DNA from: Herbiconiux ginsengi
GTDB taxonomy: Bacteria > Actinomycetota > Actinomycetes > Actinomycetales > Microbacteriaceae
Direction of reading: 5' to 3'
NCBI RefSeq assembly: GCF_900107435.1
Contig: NZ_FNPZ01000001.1
Coordinates: 1,150,960 to 1,214,959, forward strand
Length of the DNA stretch: 64,000 nucleotides
Shown here: piece by piece, positions 20,363 to 29,704 of the stretch
How the letters are laid out: each line of letters opens with the position of its first letter
How positions within the stretch are numbered: position 1 is the first letter of the stretch
Notes under the pieces: generated by a model
The model's input: the letters and a program-made list of their open reading frames with translations, nothing else
Databases searched by the model: none
What the model was told of the DNA's origin: nothing
Position numbers and translations under genes: made by a program

Positions 20363-21343
20363 TCAGGCCGCGCCAGCGCCGGCTGTGGCTCCGGCAATGG
20401 CGACTTCGCTGAGCTTCTCGTAGACCGAACCCAACGAGAAGCCGGCCGCGAGAATCCCCTGCGGCACCGTGGATGTCTCGGTCAGACCTGGGAGCACGTT
20501 CGCCTCCAAGAACCACGGAACGCCCGCGTCGTCGATGATGAGGTCGATCCGCGAGATGTGCCGGAGCCCGAGAGTCTCGTAGATGGCCAGAGCTGTAGCG
20601 CTCGCCTTCGCTGCGATGTCGTCGTCGAGTCGGGCCGGCACGTAGAAGCTGGTTTCACCGGCGTTGTATCGGGCCTCGAAGCTATAGACACCCGAGCGCG
20701 GCTCGATCTCGACCGGTGGCAGGGCGAAGGCGCCGTCACCGAGGTCGATGATGCCGATCGACACCTCGACGCCACGGGCGCGTTGCTCGATCAACGCGAC
20801 CTCACCGTAGGTGTAGGCGTCGACGACGGCGCGCGGGAGGTCGTCGGACGAGGTGATGACGCCGACGCCCAGCGCCGACCCACCCATCGCCGGCTTGACG
20901 ACCAGCTCGGAGCCGAGGGAGCGCGACACGAGGTCGAGTACCTGAGTGGCTCCCAACTCCCGGAAGGTGTCGCGGGGGAGGGTGAGCCAGCGGGGGGTCG
21001 CGAAACCGGCCCGCTCGACCAGGACTTTCGCAGTCGGCTTCTGCCAAGCAAGCCGGGCAGCCTTGGCCTGAGACCCGACATACGGGATCTCGAGCACATC
21101 GAGGAGGGCACGCAAGGCGCCGTCTTCGCCGCTCGCCCCGTGGAGGGCGGGCCACACCACGTCGGGACGGGTCTCGTCGAGATAGTGCAGCAGCGTGGCA
21201 TCCGGATCCCGCAGAATGACCGTGTGACCACGCTCGGCGAGGCTGTCTGCGACGCGCCGACCCGATCGCAGCGAGACGTCTCGCTCGTGCGAGATCCCGC
21301 CGGCCAGAACGACGACGGTGCGAGGAGTGGAGGAATCGGTCAT
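20363..21343 (-). CDS. D-alanine--D-alanine ligase family protein
   Basis: ATP-grasp enzyme expected to join two D-alanines for the peptidoglycan stem. The 326-residue protein begins TVVVLAGGISHERDVSL, the Ddl glycine-rich start. It has PALHGASGEDGALRALL, VKPAMGGSALGV in the ATP-grasp fold, and RIDLIIDDAGVPWFLEANVLPGL with the metal ligands. The ATG at 21343 lies four bases after the aminotransferase stop. The family call is firm. This genome may hold another ddl near the mur genes, so the exact role (housekeeping or related amide ligase) is not settled. Confidence 0.87.
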   Translation of the reverse strand: MTDSSTPRTVVVLAGGISHERDVSLRSGRRVADSLAERGHTVILRDPDATLLHYLDETRPDVVWPALHGASGEDGALRALLDVLEIPYVGSQAKAARLAWQKPTAKVLVERAGFATPRWLTLPRDTFRELGATQVLDLVSRSLGSELVVKPAMGGSALGVGVITSSDDLPRAVVDAYTYGEVALIEQRARGVEVSIGIIDLGDGAFALPPVEIEPRSGVYSFEARYNAGETSFYVPARLDDDIAAKASATALAIYETLGLRHISRIDLIIDDAGVPWFLEANVLPGLTETSTVPQGILAAGFSLGSVYEKLSEVAIAGATAGAGAA

Positions 21344-21347
21344 GATC

Positions 21348-22667
21348 TCAATCCAGGTTGGGAGGGGGCGCGGAGAAGTTGCGATCGCGCACGGTGTCGA
21401 GGGGGCCGGTGGCGGAGAAGGTCTCGAGCAGGTCGAGTTCCCCATTGATCACGTTCTGCAGGCGGCGGATGCCGACCCGGATCGCTTCGGGAGTGGGGTA
21501 GCAGAACGAGAGGCGGATGTTGTTGCGCCCGCCTCCGTCTGCGTAGAAGGCCGTTCCCGGCGTATACGCGACGAGTTCCTTGACCGCGCGAGGGAGCATC
21601 TGCTTCGAGTCGAGGTAGGCGGGCAGAGTGAGCCAGACGTAGAAGCCGCCATTCGGATCGGTCCACTCGAGATTCGGCAAGTATTCGGTTAAAGCCCCGA
21701 TCATCGCCTCTTTTCGCTCGCGGTAGACGCCACGGAAGCGGTCGACCTGCGCGCGCCAGTCGATGGTGTCGAGGTACTCCGAGATGATGAGCTGACTGAA
21801 GGAACTGGGTGAGAGAACGGCCGCCTCGTTCGCCAGGATCAGCTTCTCGCGGATCGCGTGGGGTGCGAGGGCCCAGCCGACCCGGAAGCCGGGGGCGAGC
21901 GTCTTCGAGAAGGTGCCGAGATAGATGACGCCCTCCTGTTCGACCGAGCGGAGCGCAGGGGGAGGCGGTGCGTCGAAGTGCAGCAGGCCGTAGGGGTTGT
22001 CCTCGAGAACGAGGATGCCGTTCTCCTTCGCGATCTGCAGCACCTCCAGCCGGCGCTCCCAGGAGAGCGTCACGCCCGCCGGGTTCTGGAACGAGGGAAT
22101 CGTGTAGAGGAACTTGATCTTCTTGCCGAGCGCCTTCAGCCGCGCGATGTTCTCGCGGAGCGACTCGGGGATCATCCCGTGCGCATCCATCGCCACATGA
22201 TGCGTCTCGGCCTGGAACGACCGGAAGATCACCATCGCGGTGACGTAGCTCGGCCCTTCGGCCAGAACGACGTCACCTGGATCGATGAACAACTTGGTCA
22301 CGAGTTCGAGCGCGTGCTGGGAGCCGGTGGTGACCACGACGTCGTCGGCGCTCGCTTTGATGCCCTCCATGGCCATCACGTCGAGGATCTGTTCGCGCAG
22401 CGCCGGCACGCCCTGACCCGATCCGTATTGCAGAGCCACCGATCCCTGCTCGCGCATCACCCGGTTCATCGACTCGATCACGAGCTCCTGCGGCAGCGCG
22501 GAGACGGCGGGCATGCCGCCGGCGAGCGATACCACCTCAGGACGGGAAGCCACGGCGAACAGGGCTCGCACCTCGGAGGCGGCGAGACCGGCTGTGCGCT
22601 CGGCATAGTTGGCGTACCACGGATCGAGATTGTTGCCCGCGGACGAAGGGGGTTTCTGGCTGCTCAC
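21348..22667 (-). CDS. PLP-dependent aminotransferase, class I/II (2-aminoadipate/MocR-like)
   Basis: Fold-type I aminotransferase. The 439-residue protein shows VSLAGGMPAVSALP near residue 46, the cofactor segment TTGSQHALELV, IPSFQNPAGVTLS, and the Schiff-base Lys in GTFSKTLAPGFRVGW. This pattern fits the LysN/2-aminoadipate-type subgroup of the MocR-like family without the DNA-binding domain. The GTG at 22667 is preferred to the upstream ATG, which lies in the trxA terminator region. It is followed four bases later by the ligase gene, so the two form an operon. The substrate is not determined. Confidence 0.88.
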   Translation of the reverse strand: MSSQKPPSSAGNNLDPWYANYAERTAGLAASEVRALFAVASRPEVVSLAGGMPAVSALPQELVIESMNRVMREQGSVALQYGSGQGVPALREQILDVMAMEGIKASADDVVVTTGSQHALELVTKLFIDPGDVVLAEGPSYVTAMVIFRSFQAETHHVAMDAHGMIPESLRENIARLKALGKKIKFLYTIPSFQNPAGVTLSWERRLEVLQIAKENGILVLEDNPYGLLHFDAPPPPALRSVEQEGVIYLGTFSKTLAPGFRVGWALAPHAIREKLILANEAAVLSPSSFSQLIISEYLDTIDWRAQVDRFRGVYRERKEAMIGALTEYLPNLEWTDPNGGFYVWLTLPAYLDSKQMLPRAVKELVAYTPGTAFYADGGGRNNIRLSFCYPTPEAIRVGIRRLQNVINGELDLLETFSATGPLDTVRDRNFSAPPPNLD

Positions 22668-22710
22668 TCGTACATCCCGACGTAGACCGAAATTCCATCG
22701 TATGACATGC

Positions 22711-22746
22711 AAAAGTGGCCCGCTGCACGGATGCGGCGGGCCACTT
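22711..22746 (-). terminator. trxA rho-independent terminator
   Basis: An 11-bp perfect stem (22713-22723 with 22736-22746, AAGTGGCCCGC arms) with a 12-base loop is followed on the minus strand by a TTTT run. It lies between trxA and the aminotransferase gene. Confidence 0.8.
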
Positions 22747-22788
22747 GACACGAACTGGCCATCAGGCCGTTCGGGAGGGCGATGCGGC

Positions 22789-23112
22789 TCAGATGAAGGC
22801 GGCGAGGTCGGCCTCGAGGGCCGCCTTCGGCTTGGCGCCGATGATCGTCTTCACGACCTCGCCGCCCTGGTAGACCTTCATCGCGGGGATCGAGGTGATC
22901 TGGTACTTCATCGCGGTCTGCGGGTTGTCGTCGACGTTGAGCTTCACGATCTCGATCTTGTCGGAGTGCTCCGAAGCGATCTGGTCGAGGATCGGGGCGA
23001 CCGCGCGACACGGCCCGCACCACTCGGCCCAGAAGTCGACGAGGATGGTCTTCTCGGACTTCAGGACGTCGGCCTCGAAGCTGGCGTCGGAGACTGCCTT
23101 GGCGTTGGACAT
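22789..23112 (-). CDS. trxA: Thioredoxin
   Basis: Cytosolic dithiol reductant. The 107-residue protein has the active site WCGPC near residue 32 (FWAEWCGPCRA), the cis-Pro TSIPAMKVY near residue 75, and normal length. It lies downstream of trxB in the same direction with a 59-base gap, giving a complete reductase-thioredoxin pair. Confidence 0.97.
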   Translation of the reverse strand: MSNAKAVSDASFEADVLKSEKTILVDFWAEWCGPCRAVAPILDQIASEHSDKIEIVKLNVDDNPQTAMKYQITSIPAMKVYQGGEVVKTIIGAKPKAALEADLAAFI

Positions 23113-23171
23113 TGTTCCTTCTTTCGTGTGAATGGGGTTCCGGATGCCCGAACGGGCCTCTCCGTGAGTGT

Positions 23172-24170
23172 TCAGTCGGCGGCGACCAGGTCGTCGACCT
23201 CGTCGGCCAGTGCGGCGGCCAAGTCGACTCGCGACGATTCCTCCACCTGGTCGAGAGCTGCGAGGAACTGCTCGGCGTCGAGAGCGGCGACTGTTCCTGA
23301 CGCCGCGGCGGTGACCGCCTGGCGATAGTGGGGGTCGATGACGTCGCCGGCGGCGAAGACACCGGGAAGGTTGGTCTTCGACGAGCGACCCTGCACCGCG
23401 ATGGTGCCGTCTGCCGTGAGGTCGAGCTGACCATGCACGAGATGCACGCGCGGGTCGTTGCCGATGGCCACGAACAGGCCCTGCACGGGGAGTTCGGACT
23501 GCTCACCGGTGACGGTGTCACGGAGCGACAGCGCCTCGACGGCACTCTCGCCCGAGATGCCGACGACCTCGGAGTTCCAGACGAACTCGATCTTCTCGTT
23601 CTGGAAGGCGCGCTCCTGCATGATCTTCGACGCACGCAGGGTGTCCTTACGGTGTACGACGTACACCTTCTCGGCGAATCGGGTGAGGAAGGTGGCCTCC
23701 TCCATGGCGGAGTCGCCGCCCCCGACGACCGCGATCGTCTTGGTCTTGAAGAAGAAGCCGTCGCAGGTGGCACACCACGACACGCCGCGGCCGCTCAGTC
23801 GCTCTTCGTCGGCCAGGCCGAGCTTGCGGTAAGCGGAGCCGGTGGCGAAGATCACCGAGCGGGCCTCGAAGGTTCCGCTGTAGCCGGTGTGCACGGTCTT
23901 GATGTCACCGTCGAGGTGCAGGCTCGTCACGTCGTCGAGGATGACCTCGGTGCCGAACTTCTCGGCCTGCTCCTGCAGCTTCATCATGAGATCAGGGCCT
24001 TGGATGCCCTCGGGGAAGCCCGGGAAGTTCTCGACCTCGGTGGTGTTCATCAGCTCTCCGCCGGCCTCGACGCTCGACGCGAGCAGAAGCGGGTTGAGTC
24101 CGGCTCGCGCGGCGTAGATCGCCGCCGTGAAGCCCGCAGGGCCCGACCCGATGATGATGATCTCGCGCAT
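23172..24170 (-). CDS. trxB: Thioredoxin-disulfide reductase
   Basis: NADPH-dependent flavoprotein that reduces thioredoxin. The 332-residue protein begins MREIIIIGSGPAGFTAAIYA (FAD motif). It has the redox pair CATC in WCATCDG near residue 135, the NADPH motif VVGGGDSAMEEA, and the second FAD segment GVFAAGDVIDP. The ATG at 24170 follows AGGAGT at a good distance. The 12-residue longer frame is less likely. Confidence 0.97.
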   Translation of the reverse strand: MREIIIIGSGPAGFTAAIYAARAGLNPLLLASSVEAGGELMNTTEVENFPGFPEGIQGPDLMMKLQEQAEKFGTEVILDDVTSLHLDGDIKTVHTGYSGTFEARSVIFATGSAYRKLGLADEERLSGRGVSWCATCDGFFFKTKTIAVVGGGDSAMEEATFLTRFAEKVYVVHRKDTLRASKIMQERAFQNEKIEFVWNSEVVGISGESAVEALSLRDTVTGEQSELPVQGLFVAIGNDPRVHLVHGQLDLTADGTIAVQGRSSKTNLPGVFAAGDVIDPHYRQAVTAAASGTVAALDAEQFLAALDQVEESSRVDLAAALADEVDDLVAAD

Positions 24171-24308
24171 GTCGTTTCCACTCCTGAGGATGATCGTGGG
24201 CACACCAGCAGTGCACTCACTGACCGATACAACCCATCCTAACCGCGGAGTATTCCAGTGCCAGCGGCGGTCGGAGGTCGCTTTCAGGTGTGTTCGGAGC
24301 GGACGCCG

Positions 24309-25949
24309 CTACCGGTTCAGTCGTGCCCGGATCGGCCGCAGAGCATCCCGCAGCTCCGGCGAACGGAGCAGGAACAGGGCGCCCAGGTACACGACGAGCA
24401 TGACCACTCCGACGATCGCCATCGACGCGATGGCGGGCACGAACGGTGTCACGGCGAAGCCCCCTTCGGTGCGCCCGCCGAGGGCGGACATCACGGCGTA
24501 GCCGGCCACGGACGCGGGGATGGCGGCGAGACCGTAACGGCCGTAGCTCCGCAGCACGGTGGCCCCACCACGACCACCCAGGCGGCGCCGGATGATCAAC
24601 GCAGCCACCAGGGTCTGCACCGCGGTGGCCGCGGAGAGCGCCAGGGCGAGACCGACCGCGACCCATTCGACGGGCAGGAACGAGCACGCGAGCGCGAGCA
24701 CGGTGAAGATCGACGCCTGGAGCACCTGCAGGAAGAACGGAGTGCGGGTGTCGCTCAACGAGTAGAAGACCCGCTGCACCACGAACAGCACGGTGAAGGG
24801 CAGCAGGCCGACGAGGAAGGCGATCAGCACGTCGCCCATCGCCGAAGCGCCGAAGAAGCTCTGACTGAACAGGCTTGCGAAGGGATAGGCGACGATGATG
24901 AGCACCACCATGGCGAGCACCATGAAGAGCGAGGTGGAGCGGATGGCCGCCGAGACATCCGTTCGCAGTTGCGGGATCTCGCCGCGATTGGCGTGGCCGG
25001 ACATCTTCGTGAAGTAGGCCGTGACGATCGAGACCGTCACGAGCGAGTGCGGCAGCATGAAGATCAGCCACGCGTTCTGGATGGTGGCGATCGAGGCGTC
25101 GGAGCCGGAGGCGATCGACGCCACGTTGGTCTCCACCAGCCCCGCCGCCTGGGTCACCAGCAGCATGCCGAAGGTCCAGCCGGCCAGCTTGCCGGCCGAT
25201 CCGAGGCCCACTCCGCGCCAGGCGAAATCCGGTCGGTAACGGATGCCGACCCGCCGCCAGGCGACGAAGAGCACGAGCGCCTGCGCCGCCACCGCGAGTG
25301 TCGTGAAACCGCCGAGCAGTGCGATCTTGTCCGGCCCCCAGTCGGAGACGGCTCGCTCGCCGTTGGGGTCGTCGCCGAACAGCAGCATGAACACCACGAG
25401 GCCGGCGATCGAGATGGCATTGTTGAGCGCCGGCGCCCAGGTGAAGGGGCCGAAGACGTTCTTCGCGTTCAGCACCTCGCCGAGCACGGTGTAGAGCCCG
25501 TAGAAGAAGATCTGCGGAAGACACCAGTAGGCGAAGGCGATCGCCAGGGCCCGCTGCTCACCCGTGAAGCCCACCGCCGAGATCGTGACCAGCACCGGTG
25601 CGAGGAGGGTCGCCGCCAGCGTGGTGCCGCCGAGGATCACCATGGTGATCGTCAAGAGCTTGTTGATGTAGCCCTTGCCGCCATCCGAATGCAGCATGGC
25701 GCGCACGATCTGGGGCACGAGCACGGCGCTCAGGGTTCCGCCGGCGATGATCACGTAGATGTTGTTGGGCAGCTGGTTCGCCACCGCGAACGCGTCGGCG
25801 CTGGCGCTGCCCACCAGGCCGATGGTCTGCGCCAGGATGATCGTGCGCACGAAGCCCATGATCCGCGAGACGATGGTTCCGGAGGCGAGCAGGGCGCTCG
25901 AGCGGCCGATGCTGGGATTCGGGCTCGGGCTGGGAGTCGTCTCACTCAT
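24309..25949 (-). CDS. murJ: Lipid II flippase MurJ (MviN family)
   Basis: Polytopic MOP-superfamily protein that moves lipid II across the membrane. The 546-residue protein has about 14 predicted helices and begins with SSALLASGTIVSRIMGFVR, the MurJ N-terminal segment. It ends with a short basic tail, without the long cytoplasmic pseudokinase domain found in mycobacterial MviN. It overlaps the DUF6049 gene by eight bases and reads leftward, an actinobacterial arrangement. Confidence 0.95.
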   Translation of the reverse strand: MSETTPSPSPNPSIGRSSALLASGTIVSRIMGFVRTIILAQTIGLVGSASADAFAVANQLPNNIYVIIAGGTLSAVLVPQIVRAMLHSDGGKGYINKLLTITMVILGGTTLAATLLAPVLVTISAVGFTGEQRALAIAFAYWCLPQIFFYGLYTVLGEVLNAKNVFGPFTWAPALNNAISIAGLVVFMLLFGDDPNGERAVSDWGPDKIALLGGFTTLAVAAQALVLFVAWRRVGIRYRPDFAWRGVGLGSAGKLAGWTFGMLLVTQAAGLVETNVASIASGSDASIATIQNAWLIFMLPHSLVTVSIVTAYFTKMSGHANRGEIPQLRTDVSAAIRSTSLFMVLAMVVLIIVAYPFASLFSQSFFGASAMGDVLIAFLVGLLPFTVLFVVQRVFYSLSDTRTPFFLQVLQASIFTVLALACSFLPVEWVAVGLALALSAATAVQTLVAALIIRRRLGGRGGATVLRSYGRYGLAAIPASVAGYAVMSALGGRTEGGFAVTPFVPAIASMAIVGVVMLVVYLGALFLLRSPELRDALRPIRARLNR

Positions 25950-28101
25950 CCGCGGCCTCCGTGTCTTCGGTGCGCCTCTTCTTGCGGCGGCGCAGGATGT
26001 TGCGCACGATGCCGAAGCCGAACACGAGCACCACGAGGATGGCGAAGAGTACGGTGCCCCAGGTCTCCCATTCGGCGCTGACGTTCACGACCACCGGCGA
26101 GGGCGTCGAGATCAGCACGCCCGTCGTGCTGAGCAGCTGGATGTTGAGCGTCACGGCTCCGTTCGCCACCGCGGTGACGGGGATCTGCGCGCCCTTCCTC
26201 GAGGAGGCCTCGATGGTCACCTCGACGTCGTTCTGCTCCACCAGCAGGCGGCCGTTCGAGGGCGTGACATGCACCAGCACGGTCACCGGATAGGGCAGTT
26301 CGTTGCTCAGCGTCACCGGGAGCGGGGCCTGATTCGACAGCAGGTTGATGTTCGATCCGTCGATCATCTGCACGGAGCCGAGCGTCTTCGTGGTGGCGTC
26401 GAGGCTGCCCTGCACGGCCACGTTCCAGCCGCCTTCGTTGGGCACCCAGCTGTTGGAGAGCAGCGCCAGCAGGTCGGCGCGGTTCTCGCCGGTGAGCACC
26501 TGCGGATCGGCGAGAACCGAGGAGAAGGAGTCGATGCTCTGCGAGGCGCCCAGCAGCCGCTGGATCTGCCCCACCCGATCCGCCGACTCCGCCGCGTCGA
26601 TCAGCGTGACCGACTGGGTGGGCGTCTCGGAGAGCAGGTTCTGCAGGGGGGCGGTGCTCGCCCAGGGCAAGGACTGCAGGGCACCGAGCACCTGATCGAG
26701 GTCGGTGAGGTTCATCGCGGTGCGGTCGAGCACCGCGAGCACGGGGCGCCCCGATGTGCCGGAATCGGCATCCGCGCCACCTCCCGCGCCGGCGGCGATC
26801 GCGAGTGAGGCCGAGAGCTGGGAAAGGGCCTGGCCGCGGCGCGCGTCGGAATTGGCGGCCAGCGCATCCTGGAGCGCCGTCGAGATGCCGTGATCGGCGA
26901 CGAGCGCGGTCTGATCTCCCACCGAGACGACGGCGTCGAGCGCGCCGCCTTCGCCGGCCGAGAGCTGCGTCGAGTCGAGGATGCTCGTGGTGAGTCCCGA
27001 CTGCGCGAAGAACGGCAGGTCGGCCGAGACCACCGAGCCGGCGCGGGGCCAGGCGATGGCGGTGCTCGTGTAGTCCCAGTCGGTGAGCTGCTCGAGCGTG
27101 GGAACCGCGGCGGGCGCCGGCGTGGGGGTGGGCGAGGGTGTGCCGGTCGGTGCGGGAGTGGGGGTCGCCGCGGGCTCGATCAGCTCGTCGACGTCGGTGA
27201 AGTTCGCCGGATTGAGCGCGTAGGCGAAGGAGGTGGGTTCGAGCACCCCGGGTGCGCCGGCCTGGCGCTCTGCCGCGATGTCGGAGTCGCCGAAGGTGAG
27301 CGGGATGATCGGGTTCGATGCGGCGTCCAAGCGCTCGAGCCAGCCGACGGCCGAGTCGGGTGCCGTCGATCCGAGGGCGCGGATCGAGACGATGATGCGC
27401 GGATCGACCGCGATCGTGACCGGTCGGTCGATGACTGCATCCAGTTCCCGCGTGAGTACGCCCGTCTCGCTGGTGAAGGTCTCGAGCGTGGCTGCGGGGA
27501 TGAGACCCGTGGTGCTCGCGATGCTCGTGAGCGGGGCGATGACCGTGACGTCGGCCGCGGCCGGCGTCGTGGTGGCCGGATCGTTCCAGACGATCGCAGA
27601 CCGCGTGTCGGCGACGACGACCCCGTCGACGGTGAGGCGGGCTTCGAGTCCGTAGCTGCCCCATTCGCCGAGCGCGAGTCGATCGGCCGGAACGGTGAGC
27701 TGCACCGAATGGGTCGCGCCGAGCGGAACCGCGGCCGAGGGAGCCGTGGCGACCGTGACGAGATCGTCGTCGGCCGGCGCGTCGTCGGCCGGGCCGGCCA
27801 CCCAGGCGTCGTAGGCGCTCGCCGAGGTGAGCGCGGAGCGCTCGAGCACGATGTCGATCGTGCCCTCCGCGATCGTGTCAGGGCCGGGGTTCGCGACCTC
27901 GACCGTCACTGGGAGGTCGGCTCCGGGCGTGACGACGCCGTTGCCGGCCGGGGCGACGGAGAGCGCGACGGTCGTGGTCGGCGTGGCGGGCGCATCCGTC
28001 GCACCGGCTGCCATCGGGGTCGCGAAGACTGCACCGGCGATCAGCGCACTTGCGGCGATCGCGGGCGCAACTCGAATCAATCGACGCGCTGGTGAGTTCA
28101 T
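25942..28101 (-). CDS. DUF6049 family secreted/membrane protein
   Basis: A 719-residue actinobacterial protein of unknown function found next to murJ. The N-terminus has a Sec signal (about residues 1-33, ending near MAAGATDA). A large extracellular part follows, with a Pro/Thr linker (about residues 310-335) and Ala/Val-rich beta-type repeats. One C-terminal transmembrane helix (about residues 685-705) is followed by a basic and then acidic tail (RRRKKRRTEDTEAADE). The ATG at 28101 is chosen because the signal peptide starts there. Its overlap with murJ suggests a role tied to cell-wall synthesis; that is inference. Confidence 0.85.
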   Translation of the reverse strand: MNSPARRLIRVAPAIAASALIAGAVFATPMAAGATDAPATPTTTVALSVAPAGNGVVTPGADLPVTVEVANPGPDTIAEGTIDIVLERSALTSASAYDAWVAGPADDAPADDDLVTVATAPSAAVPLGATHSVQLTVPADRLALGEWGSYGLEARLTVDGVVVADTRSAIVWNDPATTTPAAADVTVIAPLTSIASTTGLIPAATLETFTSETGVLTRELDAVIDRPVTIAVDPRIIVSIRALGSTAPDSAVGWLERLDAASNPIIPLTFGDSDIAAERQAGAPGVLEPTSFAYALNPANFTDVDELIEPAATPTPAPTGTPSPTPTPAPAAVPTLEQLTDWDYTSTAIAWPRAGSVVSADLPFFAQSGLTTSILDSTQLSAGEGGALDAVVSVGDQTALVADHGISTALQDALAANSDARRGQALSQLSASLAIAAGAGGGADADSGTSGRPVLAVLDRTAMNLTDLDQVLGALQSLPWASTAPLQNLLSETPTQSVTLIDAAESADRVGQIQRLLGASQSIDSFSSVLADPQVLTGENRADLLALLSNSWVPNEGGWNVAVQGSLDATTKTLGSVQMIDGSNINLLSNQAPLPVTLSNELPYPVTVLVHVTPSNGRLLVEQNDVEVTIEASSRKGAQIPVTAVANGAVTLNIQLLSTTGVLISTPSPVVVNVSAEWETWGTVLFAILVVLVFGFGIVRNILRRRKKRRTEDTEAADE

Positions 28102-28204
28102 AGGTAGTCGTGGGAGCGCTGGGGGCACCCGCATCCGTACTGCGATTCTAGGAGAAGGGGCCTGGGAGAACCGGGAACCGCCAGGGCCCGGCGGAAGGCC
28201 CGGC

Positions 28205-28219
28205 TAAAATGGGCCGGTG
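28205..28219 (+). promoter_or_regulatory. cca -10 element with leaderless start
   Basis: TAAAAT (28205-28210) is followed by six bases and the GTG start of cca at 28217, with no ribosome-binding site between. Confidence 0.5.
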
Positions 28220-29659
28220 CAGCCGGTTCAGCAATCCCTCGAGTTCCTCGGGAAGCTCGCGGCGAGTGGTCCGGTTGCGACTCTCGCGGCGGCCTTCGCC
28301 GCAGCCGGCCACGAGTTGGCTCTCGTGGGCGGCCCGGTGCGCGACGCCTTCCTCGGCCGGCCGATCACCGACCTCGACTTCACGACGGATGCCACGCCCG
28401 ACCAGATCCTGGCCCTCGTCACGCCGGTCTCGCAGGCTCAGTGGGATGTCGGGCGCGCCTTCGGCACCATCGCCGCGCGGATCGACGGCGAGACCGTGGA
28501 GATCACCACCTACCGGTCCGACAGCTACGACGGCACCACCCGAAAGCCCGCCGTGGAGTTCGGCGACAGCCTCGAGGGTGACCTGCGGCGGCGTGACTTC
28601 ACGGTCAACGCGATGGCCCTGCGGGTGCCCGAGCTCGTGCTGGTCGACCCCGCGCACGGCATGGACGATCTCATCGCCGGCGTGCTGCGCACCCCCGGCG
28701 CGCCCGAGGTGTCGTTCGGCGACGATCCGCTGCGGATGCTCCGCGCCATCCGTTTCAGCGCACAACTCGGCTTCACCGTGGCGCCCGACACGGCGATCGC
28801 CATCTCCGAGATGCGCGACTCGATCGGCATCGTCTCGATCGAGCGGGTCAACGACGAGCTCTCCAAGCTGCTGAAGACGGATGCGCCGCGCGCCGGTGTG
28901 GAACTGCTGGTCGAGAGCGGGCTGGCCGAGCTGATCATCCCGGAGATCCCGGCGCTGCAGCTCGAGATGGACGAGCACCACCACCACAAGGACGTCTACC
29001 AGCACAGCCTGACCGTGCTCGACCAGGCCATCGAGCTCGAGAAGGCGCGTGCGGGCTCCGAAACGGGCATCACCTCGCCCGATCTCGTGCTGCGCCTCGC
29101 CGCCCTGCTGCACGACATCGGCAAGCCCGCCACCAAGCGCAACGAGCCGGGTGGGCAGGTCAGCTTCCATCATCACGACGTGGTGGGTTCCAAGCTCGCG
29201 AAACGGCGCCTGCGCGAGTTGCGCTTCGACAACGACACGATCGCCGCCGTGAGTCGCCTGATCGAACTGCACCTGCGCTTCTTCGGCTACACCGACGGCG
29301 CCTGGACCGACTCGGCGGTGCGCCGCTATGTACGCGACGCGGGCGATCAACTGCAGCGGCTGCACATCCTCACCCGCGCCGACGTCACCACCCGCAACCG
29401 CCGCAAGGCCGACCGGTTGTCGTTCGCCTACGACGATCTGGAGGAGCGGATCGCGACTCTGGCCGCTGAGGAGGAGATGGCATCCGTTCGCCCCGATCTC
29501 GACGGCGAGCAGATCATGGCGATCCTCGACCTCAAGCCGTCTCGCGCGGTGGGCGAGGCCTATGCCTTCCTGCTGGAGCTGCGCCTCGACGAGGGCCCGC
29601 TCTCGGAGGAGGAGGCCACGGCTCGTCTCAAGGAGTGGTGGGCGGCGCGCACCGCCTGA
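28217..29659 (+). CDS. cca: CCA tRNA nucleotidyltransferase
   Basis: Adds the 3' CCA to tRNAs; both tRNA genes in this window lack encoded CCA. The 480-residue protein has the nucleotidyltransferase motif LVGGPVRDAFLG near residue 35, then LDFTTDATPDQ with catalytic Asps, and the NDEL/RNRRKADRL segments. An HD-type phosphohydrolase domain (LLHDIGKPATK) lies near residue 298. It starts with GTG six bases after a TAAAAT hexamer, consistent with a leaderless mRNA, and is divergent from DUF6049. Confidence 0.95.
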   Translation: MQPVQQSLEFLGKLAASGPVATLAAAFAAAGHELALVGGPVRDAFLGRPITDLDFTTDATPDQILALVTPVSQAQWDVGRAFGTIAARIDGETVEITTYRSDSYDGTTRKPAVEFGDSLEGDLRRRDFTVNAMALRVPELVLVDPAHGMDDLIAGVLRTPGAPEVSFGDDPLRMLRAIRFSAQLGFTVAPDTAIAISEMRDSIGIVSIERVNDELSKLLKTDAPRAGVELLVESGLAELIIPEIPALQLEMDEHHHHKDVYQHSLTVLDQAIELEKARAGSETGITSPDLVLRLAALLHDIGKPATKRNEPGGQVSFHHHDVVGSKLAKRRLRELRFDNDTIAAVSRLIELHLRFFGYTDGAWTDSAVRRYVRDAGDQLQRLHILTRADVTTRNRRKADRLSFAYDDLEERIATLAAEEEMASVRPDLDGEQIMAILDLKPSRAVGEAYAFLLELRLDEGPLSEEEATARLKEWWAARTA

Positions 29660-29704
29660 TGACGGTTCGCCGGGCGCGAATGCGGGGTGACAGCCCGCCG
29701 CAGG

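Noticed and set aside
24217-26081. Long open frames on both strands across murJ
   Set aside because: They are Arg/His/Gly/Asp-rich shadows common in high-GC DNA; murJ has full family motifs.
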